DNA of 6,148 bases, taken from NCBI GenBank assembly GCA_934202525.1, contig CAKPYB010000074.1:1-6148 (forward strand), read 5' to 3'. The stretch's first letter is position 1. Every line of letters begins with the position of its first letter. The notes beneath the pieces are model-generated. The model saw only the letters and a program-made list of their open reading frames with translations, ran no database searches and had not been told where the DNA came from. The DNA comes from an uncultured Prevotella sp. GTDB lineage: Bacteria > Bacteroidota > Bacteroidia > Bacteroidales > Bacteroidaceae. This document shows positions 3,960 through 6,148 of this stretch, one piece after another. The translations under genes and the position numbers were made by a program.

Positions 3960-6148
3960 ATGAGCATCAGATTAAATAAAGCACTACGTGAATTAAATAT
4001 AGGACTTCAGACGGCAGTTGAATTCCTAGAGAAAAGAAAAGACCTGGGAGATGTCAAGGCAGAACCGAGCTTCAAACTCACCGACCAGCAATACAAGGCA
4101 TTGAATGATGCCTTCAGTCAGGACAGAGAGGTTCGTGATCAGGCTGAGAAACTCTTTACCAAAAAAGCAAAAGATAAGAAGCGTGCGCCAGAGCAGAAGG
4201 ACAATCGCGCTGAAAGCTTGTTGGAGTCTAATGGACAGCAGCAGTATAAGCCGCTGGGAAAGATTGACTTGGACAATATCGGTAAGAAGCCTGCTGCAGA
4301 GTCTGTTGCGGAAAAGCCTGAGACTGCTGCCGTCAGTCCTGAGCAGAAGAAAGACGCTCCTAAGGCTGAGCAAAAGAAGGAACAGAAGCCACAACAGGCT
4401 TCTCAGCATAAACAGCAAATGAAACAGGAAAATCATCAGAAATCACAGCAGTCAAACGCTCAGATGAATAAGCAGAATGCTCCTCAGGGAAAGAAAGAGC
4501 ATCATCATGCTAAGAATGAAACTGCACAGCATTCTGCTGGCGCAGCAGACAACAGCGTGTTTACTCTCAAGAGTGAGAAGAAGTTTACTGCTAATGAGCC
4601 TAAGGTGTTGGGCAAGATAGATTTGTCTTCTCTCAACCAGAGCACTCGTCCTAAGAAGAAAACCAAGGAGGAGCGCCGCAAGGAACGTGAGGAGAAAATG
4701 GCTCAACAGCACAATGAGCGCAAAAAGCGTGTTCGTATCAACAAAGAACGTGTTGACATCAATGCCGAAGCTAAGAATAATGGCGGAGGTAATGGCAACA
4801 ACGGCGGTAATAACAAGAAGAATAAAAACCGCAACAGAAATAATAACAATAATAATCGCGGCAATAACAACAACCGCGGCAACCAGCGTCAGATCGAGGT
4901 TGATGACGAGGCTGTAGCACGCCAGGTTAAGGAGACTCTTGCACGTTTGACCAGCAAGAGTCAGAACAAGAAGGGTGCTAAGTACCGTAAGGAGAAGCGT
5001 GAGGCTGTTCAGGAGAAGTTGCAGGATCAGGCTCGTCAGGAGCAGAAGGAAAGCAAGACTCTGAAACTTACTGAGTTCGTTACCGTTAGCGAGTTGGCTA
5101 CGATGATGGATATCAGCGTTACTCAGGTTATCTCTACGCTGATGGGCGTAGGTATCATGGTATCTATCAACCAGCGCCTGGATGCAGAGACCATCAACAT
5201 GGTAGCTGAGGAGTTCGGTTTCAAGACCGAATACGTGAGTGCCGAGGTTCAGGAGGCCGTGAGCGAGGAAGTGGATGATGAGAACGACTTGGTTCCACGT
5301 GCTCCAATCGTAACCGTCATGGGTCACGTAGACCATGGTAAGACCTCTTTGCTCGACTATATCCGCAATACCAATGTGATTGCCGGTGAGGCGGGTGGTA
5401 TTACCCAGCATATCGGTGCCTATAGTGTGACCCTGAAAAGCGGTCGCAAGGTTACCTTCCTTGATACTCCAGGTCACGAGGCGTTTACCGCCATGCGTGC
5501 CCGTGGTGCCCAGGCTACCGATATCGCCATCATCATCATCGCAGCCGATGACTCTGTGATGCCTACTACCAAGGAGGCTATCGCTCATGCCCAGGCTGCC
5601 GGTGTGCCTATGGTATTTGCAATCAACAAGATTGATAAGCCAGGTGCTAACCCAGACCGTATCCGTGAGGACTTGGCTAACATGAACCTGCTCGTTGAGG
5701 AGTGGGGCGGTAAGTATCAGTGCCAGGAAATCAGTGCCAAGAAGGGTATCGGTGTTCACGATCTGCTCGACAAGGTGCTCCTCGAGGCTGATATGCTCGA
5801 CTTGAAGGCTAACCCTAACCGTCGTGCTACAGGTACCATCATCGAGTCTTCTCTCGATAAGGGTCGTGGATATGTTTCTACCGTATTGGTTGCCAACGGT
5901 ACCTTGAAGGTAGGCGACATCGTACTCGCCGGTACTTCTTGGGGTCGTGTCAAGGCGATGTTCAATGAGCGTAATGCCAACATCAAGTCAGCAGCTCCTG
6001 CAGAGCCAGCTATCATCCTCGGTTTGAATGGTGCGCCTACAGCAGGTGACCAGTTCCACGTAATCGAGACAGAGCAGGAGGCTCGCGAAATCGCCAACAA
6101 GCGTGAGCAGTTGCAGCGTGAGCAGGGCTTGCGTACTCAGAAGCGCTT
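3960..6148 (+). CDS. infB: Translation initiation factor IF2 (3' end beyond window)
   Basis: A GTPase that brings formyl-methionyl initiator tRNA to the 30S subunit and promotes joining of 50S. The frame is open from ATG 3960 to the window end: 729 complete codons plus two bases. An N-terminal IF2N-like module covers about 1-50 (starting [12 protein letters not shown]), followed by a long charged, Q/K/N-rich, probably disordered linker (about 60-365). A second IF2N module lies at about 368-428 ([16 protein letters not shown]). The G domain has G1 GHVDHGKT (455-462), the G2 Thr482 in GGITQH, G3 DTPGH (502-506), G4 NKID (556-559) and G5 SAK (592-594). Domain II starts near 621 and is nearly complete. 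Domains III and IV, including the initiator tRNA-binding end, lie outside. A long linker is common in Bacteroidota IF2. It follows nusA directly, with 61 bases holding a stem-loop and AGGAG. Confidence 0.98.
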   Translation, partial: MSIRLNKALRELNIGLQTAVEFLEKRKDLGDVKAEPSFKLTDQQYKALNDAFSQDREVRDQAEKLFTKKAKDKKRAPEQKDNRAESLLESNGQQQYKPLGKIDLDNIGKKPAAESVAEKPETAAVSPEQKKDAPKAEQKKEQKPQQASQHKQQMKQENHQKSQQSNAQMNKQNAPQGKKEHHHAKNETAQHSAGAADNSVFTLKSEKKFTANEPKVLGKIDLSSLNQSTRPKKKTKEERRKEREEKMAQQHNERKKRVRINKERVDINAEAKNNGGGNGNNGGNNKKNKNRNRNNNNNNRGNNNNRGNQRQIEVDDEAVARQVKETLARLTSKSQNKKGAKYRKEKREAVQEKLQDQARQEQKESKTLKLTEFVTVSELATMMDISVTQVISTLMGVGIMVSINQRLDAETINMVAEEFGFKTEYVSAEVQEAVSEEVDDENDLVPRAPIVTVMGHVDHGKTSLLDYIRNTNVIAGEAGGITQHIGAYSVTLKSGRKVTFLDTPGHEAFTAMRARGAQATDIAIIIIAADDSVMPTTKEAIAHAQAAGVPMVFAINKIDKPGANPDRIREDLANMNLLVEEWGGKYQCQEISAKKGIGVHDLLDKVLLEADMLDLKANPNRRATGTIIESSLDKGRGYVSTVLVANGTLKVGDIVLAGTSWGRVKAMFNERNANIKSAAPAEPAIILGLNGAPTAGDQFHVIETEQEAREIANKREQLQREQGLRTQKR
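4776..4883 (+). repeat. Asn/Gly-rich low-complexity tract inside infB
   Basis: Codons 273-308 of infB encode 36 residues, of which 21 are Asn, the rest being Gly, Arg and Lys. The tract includes six Asn in a row and then four in a row. The DNA is built of AAT/AAC, GGC and CGC codons in mixed synonymous order, so it is a protein-level composition bias and not a pure triplet repeat. It lies in the disordered linker between the two IF2N modules and ends just before a return to ordinary charged helical sequence. Confidence 0.8.

Noticed and set aside
4776..4883. AAT/AAC-rich stretch as a DNA microsatellite or CRISPR-like repeat
   Set aside because: Synonymous codons vary irregularly, there is no fixed repeat unit or spacer structure, and the frame is coding throughout.
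4452..5759. A 435-codon open frame on the minus strand, antisense to infB
   Set aside because: It lies wholly inside infB, whose plus-strand frame shows all IF2 GTPase motifs. The antisense translation is rich in Leu, Ile and Val runs that mirror the infB codons, shows no recognisable domain and has no promoter-like site or ribosome binding site that I could see. It is a by-product of infB codon bias.

Overview
The window looks like a conserved housekeeping stretch of a Bacteroidota chromosome, most likely Prevotella or a close relative such as Segatella (genus inferred from general resemblance, not from a search). Three things point there. The promoter-like sites match the Bacteroidota pattern (TTTG, about 20 bp, TAnnTTTG). 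Shine-Dalgarno sequences are weak or absent. nusA is followed directly by infB, without the ylxR/ylxQ genes found between them in many Firmicutes.

Layout: at the left edge, on the minus strand, lies a tRNA-Asn(GUU) that is cut by the window edge at its 3' end. A 274-bp divergent intergenic region (73-346) carries the tRNA promoter on the minus strand and one or two candidate promoters on the plus strand. Next, on the plus strand, is a secreted S41-family C-terminal processing peptidase of 554 residues (347-2011). A 153-bp intergenic region (2012-2164) then holds a perfect 10-bp inverted repeat, a textbook Bacteroidota promoter, and a strong stem-loop followed by a T-rich stretch. After it comes the operon rimP (2165-2632), nusA (2636-3898) and infB (3960 to beyond the right edge). 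The infB reading frame stays open to the end of the window and encodes 729 complete codons of translation initiation factor IF2, ending within domain II.

The operon joins three parts of gene expression. RimP helps mature the 30S subunit, NusA sets RNA polymerase pausing and termination or antitermination, and IF2 delivers initiator tRNA to the 30S subunit. The protease upstream appears to be an independent unit acting in the cell envelope.

I see no mobile element, CRISPR array, phage gene or unknown gene cluster. The points worth a second look are small: the stem-loop in the short rimP leader, inverted repeats around promoters, a stem-loop between nusA and infB, and repeats in the disordered IF2 linker. 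I did not find a new biological system here.
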